A stretch of 64,000 nucleotides of DNA from the NCBI GenBank assembly GCA_016218725.1, contig JACRDB010000066.1, positions 276,691-340,690 of the forward strand, in the 5' to 3' direction. Both the position numbers and the translations under genes were made by a program. Source of the stretch: Deltaproteobacteria bacterium (GTDB lineage Bacteria > Myxococcota_A > Polyangia > Polyangiales > Ga0077539). Of the stretch, positions 17,066 to 26,109 are shown piece by piece; position 1 is the first letter of the stretch, and each line of letters starts with the position of its first letter. The notes below the pieces were generated by a model. The model saw only the letters and a list, made by a program, of their open reading frames with translations, had not been told where the DNA came from and ran no database searches.

Positions 17066-18577
17066 CTAGCGCCTGGGCACGCCCGCGTCCATGGCGCTGG
17101 TGGCGTCTGTGGCGGGGCTTGCGTCGCGGGTCCCGGCGTCCGTGAGGTAGCCCGCGTCGCCGGTGGCGAGGGGCACGAGGGAGGGCCTCACGCCGAGGGC
17201 CCGGAGCCCCTGGTGGGCGTGATCCACGGAGAGGAAGAGCACCCGGGCGGCCTCGCCGGGCGCATGGAACCCGGAGGAGTTCTCCGCCTCGATGAAGTCC
17301 AGGAGGAACTGGGCGCGGAGCTGCTCGCGCCGGGGGCCCTCGAGCTGGGTGTCCGTGGCGCCGGCGGCGCGGGCCGCGCCGATGCCGTGGATCAGCTCGA
17401 TGACGACCTCCATCGCGCGGTCGCGCAGGCCGTGGGTGCGGTCCTGGATGGCCTCGGCGCGCCCTCGGAGCTCCGCCTCGCTGACGCGGTGGCAGGTCTG
17501 GCAGGCGTTGGCGATGTTCAGGAGCGGGCTGCGGACGTGGTGGTCGGTGATCTTCAGGCCGCCCTCACGCAGGTACGGCATATGGCAGTCGGTGCAGGAC
17601 ACGCCGGCCCTGGCGTGGATGCCCTGGTTGTAGAGCTCGAACTCCGGGTGCTGGGCCTTCAAGACCCGCGCGCCGGACTCCGCGTGGGTCCAGTCGCGGT
17701 GCCCGTCGCGCTCGTAGTAAGCCAGGATCTCGTCGGCCCGCAGGCCCCCGGCCCAGGGGTAGGTCAGGCGCTTCTCGGGTCCGCGGAAGTAGTACTCCAC
17801 GTGGCACTGGCCGCACACAAACGACCGGAGCTCCTGGTGCGTGGCGTCGCGGTTGGGGTCGTAGTCCGGGCGCCCCCGGGCGGCCATGTACCCCCGCATC
17901 CCTTCGATGAAGGCCGGGCGCGTCACCCTCAGGGCCATGGTGGCGGGGTCGTGGCAGTCGATGCATGCCACCGGGTGCCTCACGTTGCTCCTCGCCTCGG
18001 CGTAGGGCATGTGGTTCAGCGCCTCGAAGCCCCGGGTGATGTCCCCGCCCCCCAGGCGGCGGTACGCCGTCCACGTGGAGGCGTGGCAGTGGATGCACGT
18101 GCCGGGCTGACGCACCACGTCCTGGCGCCGGGTGTTCTCCTGGTCCGTGAGCATGTACGCGTGGCCTCGCTCCTCGCGGAAGTCCACGGCGAAGGCGTAC
18201 CCGGCCCAGAGGGTGCGCAGGCTCGGGTCCTCCTCCAGGCGGCTCTGGGAGACCACCCCGCGGGGGTCCCGCACCGTGGGCGCGCGGCGCATGGCCTCGC
18301 TGCCGCCCCAGCGCGTGCGCTCCATGTCCACGGTGCGGCGGTAGCGGTCGTACTGCAAGGGGAAATTGCGCCCCCAGACGGCGGGGTCGTCGGTGTCCTC
18401 GTTGAGCTCCACCACGCGGAAGAACGGGTTCCTCGCCTCCGTGCGCCGCTCAAACACGTTGACCAGCAGGCCCACCAGGAGCGCCGAGCCCAGCGCGGCG
18501 GCGGCGGCCACCGCCGCCAGGCGCCGGGTGCTGTAGGTCTTCTTCGGGCTCGCTTCGGGTTCTTGCTTCTCGCTCAT
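17066..18577 (-). CDS. nrfA: Ammonia-forming cytochrome c nitrite reductase (pentaheme, CxxCH type)
   Basis: 503 residues from ATG 18577, 19 bases after nrfH; this start avoids a long overlap. It has an N-terminal helix anchor or uncleaved signal (~18-40). Five heme motifs follow: CIHCH (161), CIDCH (205), CGQCH (255, followed by VEYYF), CTDCH (328) and CQTCH (359). HARAGVSCTDCHMP carries the expected catalytic His upstream of heme 4. NrfA reduces nitrite to ammonium with six electrons in the periplasm. The active-site heme in E. coli uses CxxCK; here the first motif is CxxCH, as in the CxxCH class known from Campylobacter. A Thr/Ala/Asp-rich tail extends past the last helix. Confidence 0.92.
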   Translation of the reverse strand: MSEKQEPEASPKKTYSTRRLAAVAAAAALGSALLVGLLVNVFERRTEARNPFFRVVELNEDTDDPAVWGRNFPLQYDRYRRTVDMERTRWGGSEAMRRAPTVRDPRGVVSQSRLEEDPSLRTLWAGYAFAVDFREERGHAYMLTDQENTRRQDVVRQPGTCIHCHASTWTAYRRLGGGDITRGFEALNHMPYAEARSNVRHPVACIDCHDPATMALRVTRPAFIEGMRGYMAARGRPDYDPNRDATHQELRSFVCGQCHVEYYFRGPEKRLTYPWAGGLRADEILAYYERDGHRDWTHAESGARVLKAQHPEFELYNQGIHARAGVSCTDCHMPYLREGGLKITDHHVRSPLLNIANACQTCHRVSEAELRGRAEAIQDRTHGLRDRAMEVVIELIHGIGAARAAGATDTQLEGPRREQLRAQFLLDFIEAENSSGFHAPGEAARVLFLSVDHAHQGLRALGVRPSLVPLATGDAGYLTDAGTRDASPATDATSAMDAGVPRR

Positions 18578-18596
18578 GGCGCTGGCCTCGTGTCCT

Positions 18597-19103
18597 TCAA
18601 TGGAGGTGCCCGACGCTGCGGTGGCACCGTATGCAGGAGACGCGCTCATCGCCCCGGGGCACCGGCCCCGCGCGGTGCGTCTCGATGGCGTCCACCACGG
18701 CCCCGTGGCACCCCCGGCAGGCTCCCTCGGTGACCCGCTGGTTCAGGGGCGTGCTGGCGATGGGCTCGTGGAAGCGCCCCGTGGTGAACGCCCAGGAGTG
18801 GCGGAACCCGTTGAGGGCCTTGATCGCCAGCTTGGGCACCAGCCCCCGCGGGGCGTGGCAGTCGTTGCAGGTGGCCACCGCGTGGTGGCTCCCGCGGCGC
18901 CAGCCCTCGAACTGCTCGCGCATCACGTGGCAGTTGGCGCACGCCGCCGGGTCGTTGGTGAGGTACGCCCCGCCGCGGGCGTACATGAACGTATACCCGC
19001 CCACACCGACAAAGAGCCCCGCCAGGAGGGCCGCCGCGAGCACCAGCCTCGCCCGCAGCAGGGCCACCCAGCGCCTGGAGGGCGTCTTCTCCGCGGCCGG
19101 CAT
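18597..19103 (-). CDS. nrfH: NrfH tetraheme quinol dehydrogenase subunit
   Basis: 168 residues. One N-terminal transmembrane helix (~14-40, after PSRRWVALLRARL) anchors a periplasmic domain with four heme motifs: CANCHVM, CNDCH, CRGCH and CIRCH. The first motif carries the CxxCHxM arrangement known for NrfH, where Met is the axial ligand. NrfH takes electrons from menaquinol and passes them to NrfA. Directly upstream of nrfA in a two-gene operon. Confidence 0.93.
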   Translation of the reverse strand: MPAAEKTPSRRWVALLRARLVLAAALLAGLFVGVGGYTFMYARGGAYLTNDPAACANCHVMREQFEGWRRGSHHAVATCNDCHAPRGLVPKLAIKALNGFRHSWAFTTGRFHEPIASTPLNQRVTEGACRGCHGAVVDAIETHRAGPVPRGDERVSCIRCHRSVGHLH

Positions 19104-19178
19104 CAGCGCGATCTAGAGGTCCTGCCCGGCGCGCCGACAAGCGAAATGCACCGTAAAAGCGCGCGCACGCGCTGCGCG

Positions 19179-20771
19179 TCAGCGCGGGGCGATGGCCTGG
19201 AAGGTGACCTTCGGGTTGTCCCGCTCGGCGACGCCGAGCTGCCACTCGGACTTGAAGAGCACCACCAGGCGCTTGTCGCGGTCCAGGACGCCGGCGCCGT
19301 AGCCTCGGCCCTCGAGGGCGTCGAGGGTGGCGCCGTCCCCGGTGACCCAGCGGGCGTGGCTGTAGGGCAGGGTCTCCAGGAGCACCTCGGAGCCGTACTC
19401 GTCCTTGAGGCGGTGCTCCAGGACCTCGAACTGGAGCTGCCCCACGACGCCCACGATGGGCACCTGCTCGTTGCCGGGCTGCGTAAAGAGCTGCACGGCG
19501 CCCTCCTCCACGAGCTGCGACACCCCCGCCACGAACTGCTTGCGCCGCGAAGGGTCCTTGGGCCTGAGCCGCGCGAAGTGCTCGGGCGAGAACCTGGGCA
19601 CGGCGTCGAACTCGAAGGGCTCGCCGGTGCAGAGCGTGTCCCCGATGCGGAACATCCCCGGGTCGAAGATGCCCAGGACGTCCCCGGGCCAGGCCTCGTC
19701 CACCAGCGTGCGCTCCTGGGCGAAGACCTGCTGCGGGCGCGAGAGCCTCACCTCGCGCCCCAGGCGCACGTGGCGCACCCACATGCCGCCCTGGAAGCGC
19801 CCGGAGCACACGCGCAGGAAGGCCACCCGGTCGCGGTGGGCGCGGTCCATGTTGGCCTGGACCTTGAAAATGAAGGCCGTGAACGCCGGGTCCGTGGTGG
19901 CGATGAGGCCCCGGGAGCCCGCCCTTGGCAGGGGCTCCGGGGCCAGGCGGTGGAAGCGCCGCAGGAAGGGCTCCACGCCGAAGTTGGTCATGGCGCTGCC
20001 GAAGAACACCGGGGTCTGGGCCCCGGCCCGGAAGGCTTCCACGGAGAAGCTGTCCCCGGCGCCCTCGAGGAGCTCCACCTCGTCGCGGAACATGCGGTAG
20101 AGGCCCTCGCCCACGAGCTCCGGGAGCTGTGGGTCCTCCAGGGGCAGGGCGCGGGCGGCCACGGCGCTCTCGCCGTGGTCGTGGGCGCGGGTGAAGAGCA
20201 GCACGCGGCCGGTCTCGCGCTCGTAGACGCCCTTGAAGTCCGGGCCCATGCCCAGGGGCCACTGGAGCGGCACGCACCGGATCCCGAGGACGTTCTCCAC
20301 CTCGCTCAGGAGCTCGAAGGGGTCCCTCCCCGGGCGGTCGAGCTTATTGATGAAGGTCGCGATGGGCACCTTGCGCAGGCGGCACACCTCGAAGAGCTTG
20401 CGGGTCTGGGCCTCCACGCCCTTGGCGGCGTCCAGCAGCATCACGGCGCTGTCCGCCGCGGTGAGCGTGCGGTACGTGTCCTCCGAGAAGTCCTGGTGGC
20501 CCGGGGTGTCCAGGAGGTTGAAGCGCGTGCCCTCGTAGGGGAACTGCAGCACGCTGGAGGTGATGGAGATCCCGCGCTGCTTCTCGAGCTCCATCCAGTC
20601 GCTGGTGGCGTGGCGCCGCGCGCGGGCGGCGCGCACGCTCCCGGCCAGGTGGATGGCCCCGCCGTAAAGCAGGAGCTTCTCCGTCAGGGTGGTCTTCCCC
20701 GCGTCCGGGTGCGAAATGATCGCGAAGGTCCTCCGCGGGGTACGGCCATCGAGACCAGCGTCCGAGCTCAT
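19179..20771 (-). CDS. prfC: Peptide chain release factor 3 (RF3)
   Basis: 530 residues, the usual RF3 length. The GTPase domain has SHPDAGKTTLTEK, switch region RGISITSSV, DTPGHQDF and NKLD. Domain II (LGREVRLSRPQQVFAQER) and the RF3 C-terminal domain (VVGQLQFEVLEHRL) follow. RF3 is the GTPase that removes RF1 or RF2 from ribosomes after peptide release. Apparently monocistronic, with short gaps on both sides. Confidence 0.97.
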   Translation of the reverse strand: MSSDAGLDGRTPRRTFAIISHPDAGKTTLTEKLLLYGGAIHLAGSVRAARARRHATSDWMELEKQRGISITSSVLQFPYEGTRFNLLDTPGHQDFSEDTYRTLTAADSAVMLLDAAKGVEAQTRKLFEVCRLRKVPIATFINKLDRPGRDPFELLSEVENVLGIRCVPLQWPLGMGPDFKGVYERETGRVLLFTRAHDHGESAVAARALPLEDPQLPELVGEGLYRMFRDEVELLEGAGDSFSVEAFRAGAQTPVFFGSAMTNFGVEPFLRRFHRLAPEPLPRAGSRGLIATTDPAFTAFIFKVQANMDRAHRDRVAFLRVCSGRFQGGMWVRHVRLGREVRLSRPQQVFAQERTLVDEAWPGDVLGIFDPGMFRIGDTLCTGEPFEFDAVPRFSPEHFARLRPKDPSRRKQFVAGVSQLVEEGAVQLFTQPGNEQVPIVGVVGQLQFEVLEHRLKDEYGSEVLLETLPYSHARWVTGDGATLDALEGRGYGAGVLDRDKRLVVLFKSEWQLGVAERDNPKVTFQAIAPR

Positions 20772-20836
20772 GCGTGCCCCGGGCGGTTAGCGCGCCCGCA
20801 CCCCTCCCGTCAATGTGCGCACGCCGGGGGGCCCCG

Positions 20837-22387
20837 TCAACCGCCGGGGACGGGGATGCCCGCCTGGAGCATCACCGTGCGCATCTCCACCTTGTTCAGG
20901 GCGCGGAACCACGCCTCCCGGGCGTCGATTTTTCCGGTCTTGACCAGGTCGCAGAGGGCGTCGTTGAGGGTCATCATCCCGATGTTGCGCGCGGTCTGCA
21001 TGACCCCGGGGAGCTGGTAGGTCTTGCCCTCGCGGATCATGTTGGACACCGCCGACGTACAGAGGAGAATCTCGTAGGCCGCCACCCGGCCGCCGCTCAG
21101 GCGCTTGCAGAGGGTCTGGGCGATCACGGCCTTGAGGCTCTCGGCGAGCATCATTCGGATCTGCGCCTGACGGTCCGCGGAGAACTGGTCAATGATCCGG
21201 TCTACGGTGGAGGGCGCCGTGCGGGTGTGCAGCGTGCCGAACACCAGGTGCCCGGTCTCCGCCGTCTCGATGGCGATGGCCACGGTCTCCAGGTCCCGCA
21301 TCTCGCCCACCAGCACAATGTCCGGGTCCTCGCGCAGGGCCGCGCGGAGGGCGTCCTTGAAGCTGTCCGTGTGGACCCGCACCTCGCGCTGGTTGACCAG
21401 GCACTTGCGGTTCCGGTGCACGAACTCGATGGGGTCCTCGATGGTGATGATGTGGTCCTTGCGCGTGGCGTTGATGCGGTCCACCAGGGACGCCAGCGTG
21501 GTGCTCTTGCCGCTGCCCGTGGGGCCCGTGACCAGCACCAGGCCCTTGGAGAGGTTGCACAGGTCCAGCACGTGCTTGGACAGCCCCAGCTCCTCCGCGG
21601 GCACGATCTCGAAGGGGATGCGCCGAAAGACCGCCCCGGGACCCCGGCGGTCCACGAAGGCGTTGGCCCGGAAGCGCGACACGCCTGGGAGCTCGTAGGC
21701 GTAGTCCGCGTCGTTCTCAGCCTCGTACTGCCGGCGGATGTGCGCGGGCATGGTCGGGAGGATCAGCGCGCGCAGAGCCTCCGGGGAGAGCGCCCCGGCG
21801 CCCTCCTCCAGGGGCTTGATCTCCCCGTGGAGGCGCATCATCGGCGGCCGCGCCGAGGAGATGTGCAGGTCGCTGGCGCCCTTCTGGGCCATGGCGCGCA
21901 GGAGCCGGTCCAGGGGCTCCGTGCCGGGATCCACCCGCGCCGCGGGCCGAGGTCCCAAGGGCACCGCCGGCGGAGGTGGTGGCGGTGGCGGCGGCGGCGG
22001 TGGCGGCGGCGCGGCGGGGGGTGGGGGCGGCGGGCCCACGGTGGCGACCTGCGCGGCCGGGGCGACGATTCCCTGAGGCACCTCGGCTTCGAGGGAGGTC
22101 AGGGTGACCTTCCAGACCCCCGCGCCGGGCTGCACGTCCACGGCCACGAGGGGGCTCTCCTCCGGGTACCGGAAGCGCTGCGGGCGGGCCGCGCGCAGCT
22201 CCACGAGGGCGCTCGCCGGGGCGACCTCCTGGATGGACGCCACGAGCAGGGCGTGCTCCACGGACTGCGTGGAGCTGCGCTCGGTGCCGTTGGGCAGGAC
22301 GGCCAGCACCGGGCCGTTGGACGTGAGCACCAGCGCCCTGGCGTCCATGCGCAGGAGCTGCGCCACGAAGCGGTCGAACTGCTTCAC
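20837..22387 (-). CDS. PilT-like type IV pilus retraction ATPase, paralogue 2, with extra N-terminal domain
   Basis: 516 residues; GTG start at 22387 overlaps the stop of paralogue 1 (GTGA). Residues 1-105 are a degenerate PilT N-terminal (PAS-like) domain. A Pro-rich spacer follows, including a run of consecutive Pro at ~145-160. A canonical PilT then has a second N-terminal domain (ASDLHISSARPPMMRLHGEIKPL), Walker A GPTGSGKSTT, Asp box TIEDPIEF, Walker B DPDIVLVGEMRD, His box ETGHLVFGTLHT and a C-terminal segment with SNMIREGKTYQL. PilT hexamers power pilus retraction at the inner-membrane base. Catalytic motifs look intact, so an active ATPase is expected; the extra domain may regulate it. 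Confidence 0.88.
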   Translation of the reverse strand: MKQFDRFVAQLLRMDARALVLTSNGPVLAVLPNGTERSSTQSVEHALLVASIQEVAPASALVELRAARPQRFRYPEESPLVAVDVQPGAGVWKVTLTSLEAEVPQGIVAPAAQVATVGPPPPPPAAPPPPPPPPPPPPPPAVPLGPRPAARVDPGTEPLDRLLRAMAQKGASDLHISSARPPMMRLHGEIKPLEEGAGALSPEALRALILPTMPAHIRRQYEAENDADYAYELPGVSRFRANAFVDRRGPGAVFRRIPFEIVPAEELGLSKHVLDLCNLSKGLVLVTGPTGSGKSTTLASLVDRINATRKDHIITIEDPIEFVHRNRKCLVNQREVRVHTDSFKDALRAALREDPDIVLVGEMRDLETVAIAIETAETGHLVFGTLHTRTAPSTVDRIIDQFSADRQAQIRMMLAESLKAVIAQTLCKRLSGGRVAAYEILLCTSAVSNMIREGKTYQLPGVMQTARNIGMMTLNDALCDLVKTGKIDAREAWFRALNKVEMRTVMLQAGIPVPGG

Positions 22388-23988
22388 TCGGGCACCTGCA
22401 GCCCGTGGTTTCCGAGCATCGCGCGGAACTCGGACTTGTTCACGGCCTTGATGTAGGCCTCGCGGACCTCGATGCGGTTGCCCAGGACGTGCTCCAAGAG
22501 CGCGTCGTTGAGGGTGACCATCCCGATGCCGCGGTTTGACTGCATGAGCCCATAGAGCTGGAAGGTCTTTGCCTCGCGGATCATGTTGGCCACCGCGGTG
22601 GTGCCGAGGAGCACCTCGAAGACGCCCACGCGGCCGCCGCCGACGCGCTTGCAGAGGGTCTGGGCGATCACGCCCTTGAGGCTCTCGCTGAGCATGGTGC
22701 GGATCTGCGCCTGGCGGTCCGCGGGGAACTGGTCAATGATCCGGTCCACGGTGGAGGGCGCCGTGCTGGTGTGCAGCGTGCCGAAGACCAGGTGCCCGGT
22801 CTCCGCCGTCTCGATGGCGATCTCCACGGTCTCCAGGTCGCGCATCTCGCCCACCAGCACGATGTCCGGGTCCTGCCGCAGGGCGGCTCGCAGCGCCTGG
22901 CGGAAGCCGTCGGTGTGGACGCGCACCTCGCGCTGGTTCACCAGGCAGCGCTTGTCCTGGTGCACGAACTCGATGGGGTCCTCGATGGTGATGATGTGGT
23001 CGTCACGGGTGCTGTTGATGCGGTCCACCATGGAGGCCAGGGTGGTGCTCTTGCCGCTGCCCGTGGGGCCCGTGACGAGCACCAGGCCCTTGGACAGGTT
23101 GCAGAGCTCCAGCACTTCCTGGGACAGCCCGAGCTTCTCCGGCGGCACGATCTCGAAGGGGATGCGCCGGAACACCGCCCCGGTGCCGTTGCGGTCCACG
23201 AAGAGGTTCACCCGAAAGCGCGCGAGGCCCGGGACCTCGTAGGCGTAGTCCGTGTCCTTGCGGCGGTCGAACTCCTCGCGGTTTCGCGCGGGGATCGTGG
23301 GCGCCAGGAGCACCCTCAGGGCGTCGTCCGTGAGGCCGGCGCTGTCCTCCAGCTTGAGCACCTCACCGTGGAGCCTCACCAGGGGCGGGCAGCCCGTGGA
23401 CAAGTGCAGGTCGCTGGCGCCCTTTTGTGCCATCAAGCGCAGGAGCCGGTCGATGCGGCCGCTGTCCGCCGACGGCCGCTGCACGGCCTCGGCGGCGCGG
23501 CCGCCGAGCTCGCGCGCCAGGGAGGGCACCGGCCCCGCGGGCCCCGCGGGCGGCTCCGGGGGCGGCATGCTCCGCCGCTCCACGAGGTTCGACAGCCCCC
23601 CGAGCGCCCCGAGCCCCAGGCGCTCGGGCGGGGGATTGTCCTCGACGCGCGGGACATGCCCCGGCGACACGCTCTGACCGATGGTGGGCGAGCCCGAACG
23701 ATGGATCACCACCCGCCAGGCCCCTGGGGCGGGCTGCACCTCCACCAGCGTGGCGACCTCGCCGCCGTCGTAGTTGAAGCGGGTGGGGCGCGAGGCCCGG
23801 AGGTCCGCCAGGGCCATGGGCGTGGCGATCTCCTGGATCATCGCCGCCACGCTCGGGTGGTCGAGCACCTGGTTCGAGGTGCGATCCCCCTTTGCGATCC
23901 GCGCCACCACCGGGGCATTGGAGGCCACCACCAGCGCGTCGGCGCCCAGCTTGAGGAGGTGCGAGATGAGCTTGTCGATCGTCTTCAT
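22384..23988 (-). CDS. PilT-like type IV pilus retraction ATPase, paralogue 1, with extra N-terminal domain
   Basis: 534 residues from ATG 23988 (MKTIDKLI), chosen because it aligns with the paralogue's start. Residues 1-100 (HLLKLGADALVVASNAPVV...) resemble the normal PilT N-terminal domain (MAQKGASDLHLSTGCPPLV...) that follows at ~185, so the module appears to be duplicated within one chain. A Pro-rich linker separates them. The C-terminal ATPase is complete: GPTGSGKSTT, TIEDPIEF, DPDIVLVGEMRD, ETGHLVFGTLHTSTAPSTVDR and VANMIREAKTFQL. First gene of a two-gene operon with a 4-base overlap. Two similar subunits made in step suggests a heteromeric ring or dual retraction motors, as inference. 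Confidence 0.88.
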   Translation of the reverse strand: MKTIDKLISHLLKLGADALVVASNAPVVARIAKGDRTSNQVLDHPSVAAMIQEIATPMALADLRASRPTRFNYDGGEVATLVEVQPAPGAWRVVIHRSGSPTIGQSVSPGHVPRVEDNPPPERLGLGALGGLSNLVERRSMPPPEPPAGPAGPVPSLARELGGRAAEAVQRPSADSGRIDRLLRLMAQKGASDLHLSTGCPPLVRLHGEVLKLEDSAGLTDDALRVLLAPTIPARNREEFDRRKDTDYAYEVPGLARFRVNLFVDRNGTGAVFRRIPFEIVPPEKLGLSQEVLELCNLSKGLVLVTGPTGSGKSTTLASMVDRINSTRDDHIITIEDPIEFVHQDKRCLVNQREVRVHTDGFRQALRAALRQDPDIVLVGEMRDLETVEIAIETAETGHLVFGTLHTSTAPSTVDRIIDQFPADRQAQIRTMLSESLKGVIAQTLCKRVGGGRVGVFEVLLGTTAVANMIREAKTFQLYGLMQSNRGIGMVTLNDALLEHVLGNRIEVREAYIKAVNKSEFRAMLGNHGLQVPE

Positions 23989-24193
23989 GCCCACCAATGA
24001 ACCCGCCGGGATCACCGACGGACCGCACCTTACACCCTTTTCCACGCCGCCGTGCGCAAAGAGTGTACACCCCGCTCAGGGCGTCGCCCGCAGCGCCACC
24101 TGGACCGCGTCCGGCTTGCGGTACACACGGGCTTCCGGGCGGAGTCAAGGCGCTCTTCGGAGCACCCCTCGGAGGCCAGAAACCACGGCGCCT

Positions 24194-25837
24194 TCAGATT
24201 TTTCGCCGAGGCTCCCTCCGGGAGCCGCCCGGAGCTCGTCGTCTGCGGAGCGCCAGCGCGCACGCGCCGAGGGCCAGGAGACCCGGTCCTGAGAGCCCCG
24301 CCGCCGCCGCGCGGCAGCCGCACCCTCCCTCGTCACCGCGCAGCGTCGGCGGGGGCTCGACGCCCTCGGGGGCGTCCAGGGCGACCTCCATGGCGCTGTC
24401 GGCGCCAGGCCGGTCCGCGGCGACCGCAGCGTCCGAGGGCGCGTCCAGCGCGTCGCCCGCGGGCCGGTCCAGGGCGCTGTCCCGGGAGGCCTCGGCGCCC
24501 AGGTCCGTCGCGGCGTCCCTCGGGGCGCCGCCATCGATGGGCGGCGGCGCGACGCAGGCGCCCCGCTCGCAGCGCTCCCCGGCGGGGCAGCGGGCGCCCT
24601 CGCAGTCGTCCCGGCAGCGGCCCTCCTCGCAGCTCTGGCCCGCGGCGCAGGCGACCGTGGCGCAGGCCATGGGACGGCAGCGCCCGTCGGCGCCGCAGGT
24701 CTCGCCCGAGGCGCACCGGCGGCACTCGCAGCGCGGGACGCACACCCCGCGAACGCAGGCCTGGTCTCCGTCGCAGGTGACGCCCCCGCAAGGGTCTACG
24801 CAGCGCCCGGCGCGGCAGAGCTGCCCCCGGGGGCAGCTCACCCCATCGCAGGCGCCCACGCACCGGCCGCCCGTGCAGCGCTGCCCGTTGGGGCACTCCA
24901 TCCTCGCGCAGGCGGCCTCCACGCAGGCCCCGCGGTCGGTGCACACCTCCCCCTCGAAGCACCCGAGCTCGGACCGGCAGCGGTCCACGCAGGTGCCCCG
25001 GGCGCAGAGCTGCGCCGGGGGGCAGAGCCCGTCGCCCTCGTCGGTCATGCCGTCGCAGTTGTTGTCCACGCCGTCGCAGCGCTCCGAGGAGGGGCTCACG
25101 ACCCCCACGCACTGGAGCCTCCCGGCGCGGCACTGGTTCACCCCCGCGGCGCAGGCGCCCGGGCGCCCGGTGTCGCAGGCCCCTCCCCCGCCCGTACAGA
25201 CGATGTTGTCCACCCGCGCGACGAAGTCCGTAAAGTTGTTGTCCCCGCCGGAGAACAGGTCCTCCCAGGCGAAGTAGAACGCGTTCATCCGGGCGCGGGA
25301 GTCGTAGATCAAGAGGTGGATGTACGACGCGTCGGGGCCGCGGTTGTCGGGGTTGTACGCGCGCTCGGAGTAGAACACCTCGCCGGGGCCCGCGAGGGTC
25401 GCGCAGCACATGGCGCAGCGACCGCTGCGGGCGTCCTCGGGGGTCTTCAGGAAGAACCCGATCTCGCCGCCGCGGTAGGCGGCCTCGCGCCGGAGGTCCA
25501 GGGTGAAGCTCTCCCCGGGCCGCGCGGTGCACGGGATCAGCGGGTGCAGGTCCGAGGCCTCGGGCCTCCGCCCGGAGACGACGTTGTACCACCCGAAGGT
25601 GTTCATGAACGCCGCGTCGCCGCGGGTGAGGAGCGTAAACGTGAGCGAGCACCCGGGGACGAAGCGCTCCGGGGTGACGCTCGCCTCGCGGCGCACATCG
25701 AAGGCCTCGCCCTGGGCGCGGAACACCGCGGCCAGGGCGTCCCCCACGGGGATCTCGGGCCCGCCGGGCTGGTTGAGCGCGTGGGCCGAGAGGCCCGCCA
25801 GGAGCACCAGGAGAAGGAAGACGCTGGCCCTTCGCAT
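24194..25837 (-). CDS. Cys-rich secreted protein with MYXO-CTERM-like tail
   Basis: 547 residues from ATG 25837. A signal peptide (MRRASVFLLLVLLAGL) precedes a DUF4114-like N-terminal domain to ~220 (SYIHLLIYDSRARMNAFYFAWEDL, GGDNNFTDFVARVDNIVC). Next come a CDGVDNNCDG calcium-like loop and about ten Cys-rich units of the CxxGQxCxxGRCVxxC type. An Ala/Asp-rich spacer leads to a C-terminal tripartite tail: GCGC, a hydrophobic helix (LSGPGLLALGACALAL), then RRRRAPGGSRREPRRK. That tail fits the MYXO-CTERM sorting signal, where Cys-containing tails are processed for surface attachment in myxobacteria. Probably a cell-surface adhesive protein. Confidence 0.82.
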   Translation of the reverse strand: MRRASVFLLLVLLAGLSAHALNQPGGPEIPVGDALAAVFRAQGEAFDVRREASVTPERFVPGCSLTFTLLTRGDAAFMNTFGWYNVVSGRRPEASDLHPLIPCTARPGESFTLDLRREAAYRGGEIGFFLKTPEDARSGRCAMCCATLAGPGEVFYSERAYNPDNRGPDASYIHLLIYDSRARMNAFYFAWEDLFSGGDNNFTDFVARVDNIVCTGGGGACDTGRPGACAAGVNQCRAGRLQCVGVVSPSSERCDGVDNNCDGMTDEGDGLCPPAQLCARGTCVDRCRSELGCFEGEVCTDRGACVEAACARMECPNGQRCTGGRCVGACDGVSCPRGQLCRAGRCVDPCGGVTCDGDQACVRGVCVPRCECRRCASGETCGADGRCRPMACATVACAAGQSCEEGRCRDDCEGARCPAGERCERGACVAPPPIDGGAPRDAATDLGAEASRDSALDRPAGDALDAPSDAAVAADRPGADSAMEVALDAPEGVEPPPTLRGDEGGCGCRAAAAGLSGPGLLALGACALALRRRRAPGGSRREPRRKI

Positions 25838-25881
25838 GGCCCCGGAGCGTAGCAGAACCACCGGGGCCCCAAATAGCCGAA

Positions 25882-25906
25882 GGCCGGGGTCTAGCCTACC
25901 CCGGCC
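25882..25906 (-). terminator. Strong hairpin after the tRNA-like array
   Basis: Minus-strand GGCCGGGGT (25906-25898), 7-base loop AGGCTAG, then ACCCCGGCC: a perfect 9-bp GC-rich stem followed by a modest T-containing tail (TTCGGCTATTT). It lies downstream of both tRNA-like elements and upstream of the next minus-strand gene, fitting an intrinsic terminator for a short RNA transcript. Confidence 0.5.
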
Positions 25907-25962
25907 TCCGAGAGCCGCCACTTCGGGATGTCCCCACGCTTGAGAGCGCCCGTCAGGCTAAG

Positions 25963-26035
25963 ACCCCACGTCTTGCGATTGGACCACCGCCCAGTAAGAG
26001 CTGGGCGGGCCGGACTTGAACCAGCATCTCGGGGT
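25963..26035 (-). tRNA. Permuted tRNA-like element 2 (3' half precedes 5' half)
   Basis: Read on the minus strand: anticodon-stem 3' strand ACCCC (26035-26031), 5-base variable loop GAGAT, T-arm GCTGG-TTCAAGT-CCGGC (26025-26009), acceptor 3' strand CCGCCCA plus G (26008-26001), linker CTCTTA, acceptor 5' strand (C)TGGGCGG (25994-25987), TG, D-arm with GTC...GAC stem, then GGGGT (25967-25963), which pairs with ACCCC. Rejoined, this makes a near-complete cloverleaf with a perfect 7-8 bp acceptor, U1-A72 and G73 (a Gln/Asn-like acceptor end). The acceptor cannot be formed in linear order. The D-loop GG is altered, and the anticodon is ambiguous because the junction is unknown. It could alternatively be shuffled tRNA debris. 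Confidence 0.42.
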
Positions 26036-26109
26036 TGGTTGCAGGCGTTCGATTGATGAGACCTCCGACGGCAATACCGAGCTTCAGAGCGAGAGCCTGA
26101 AATTGATCC

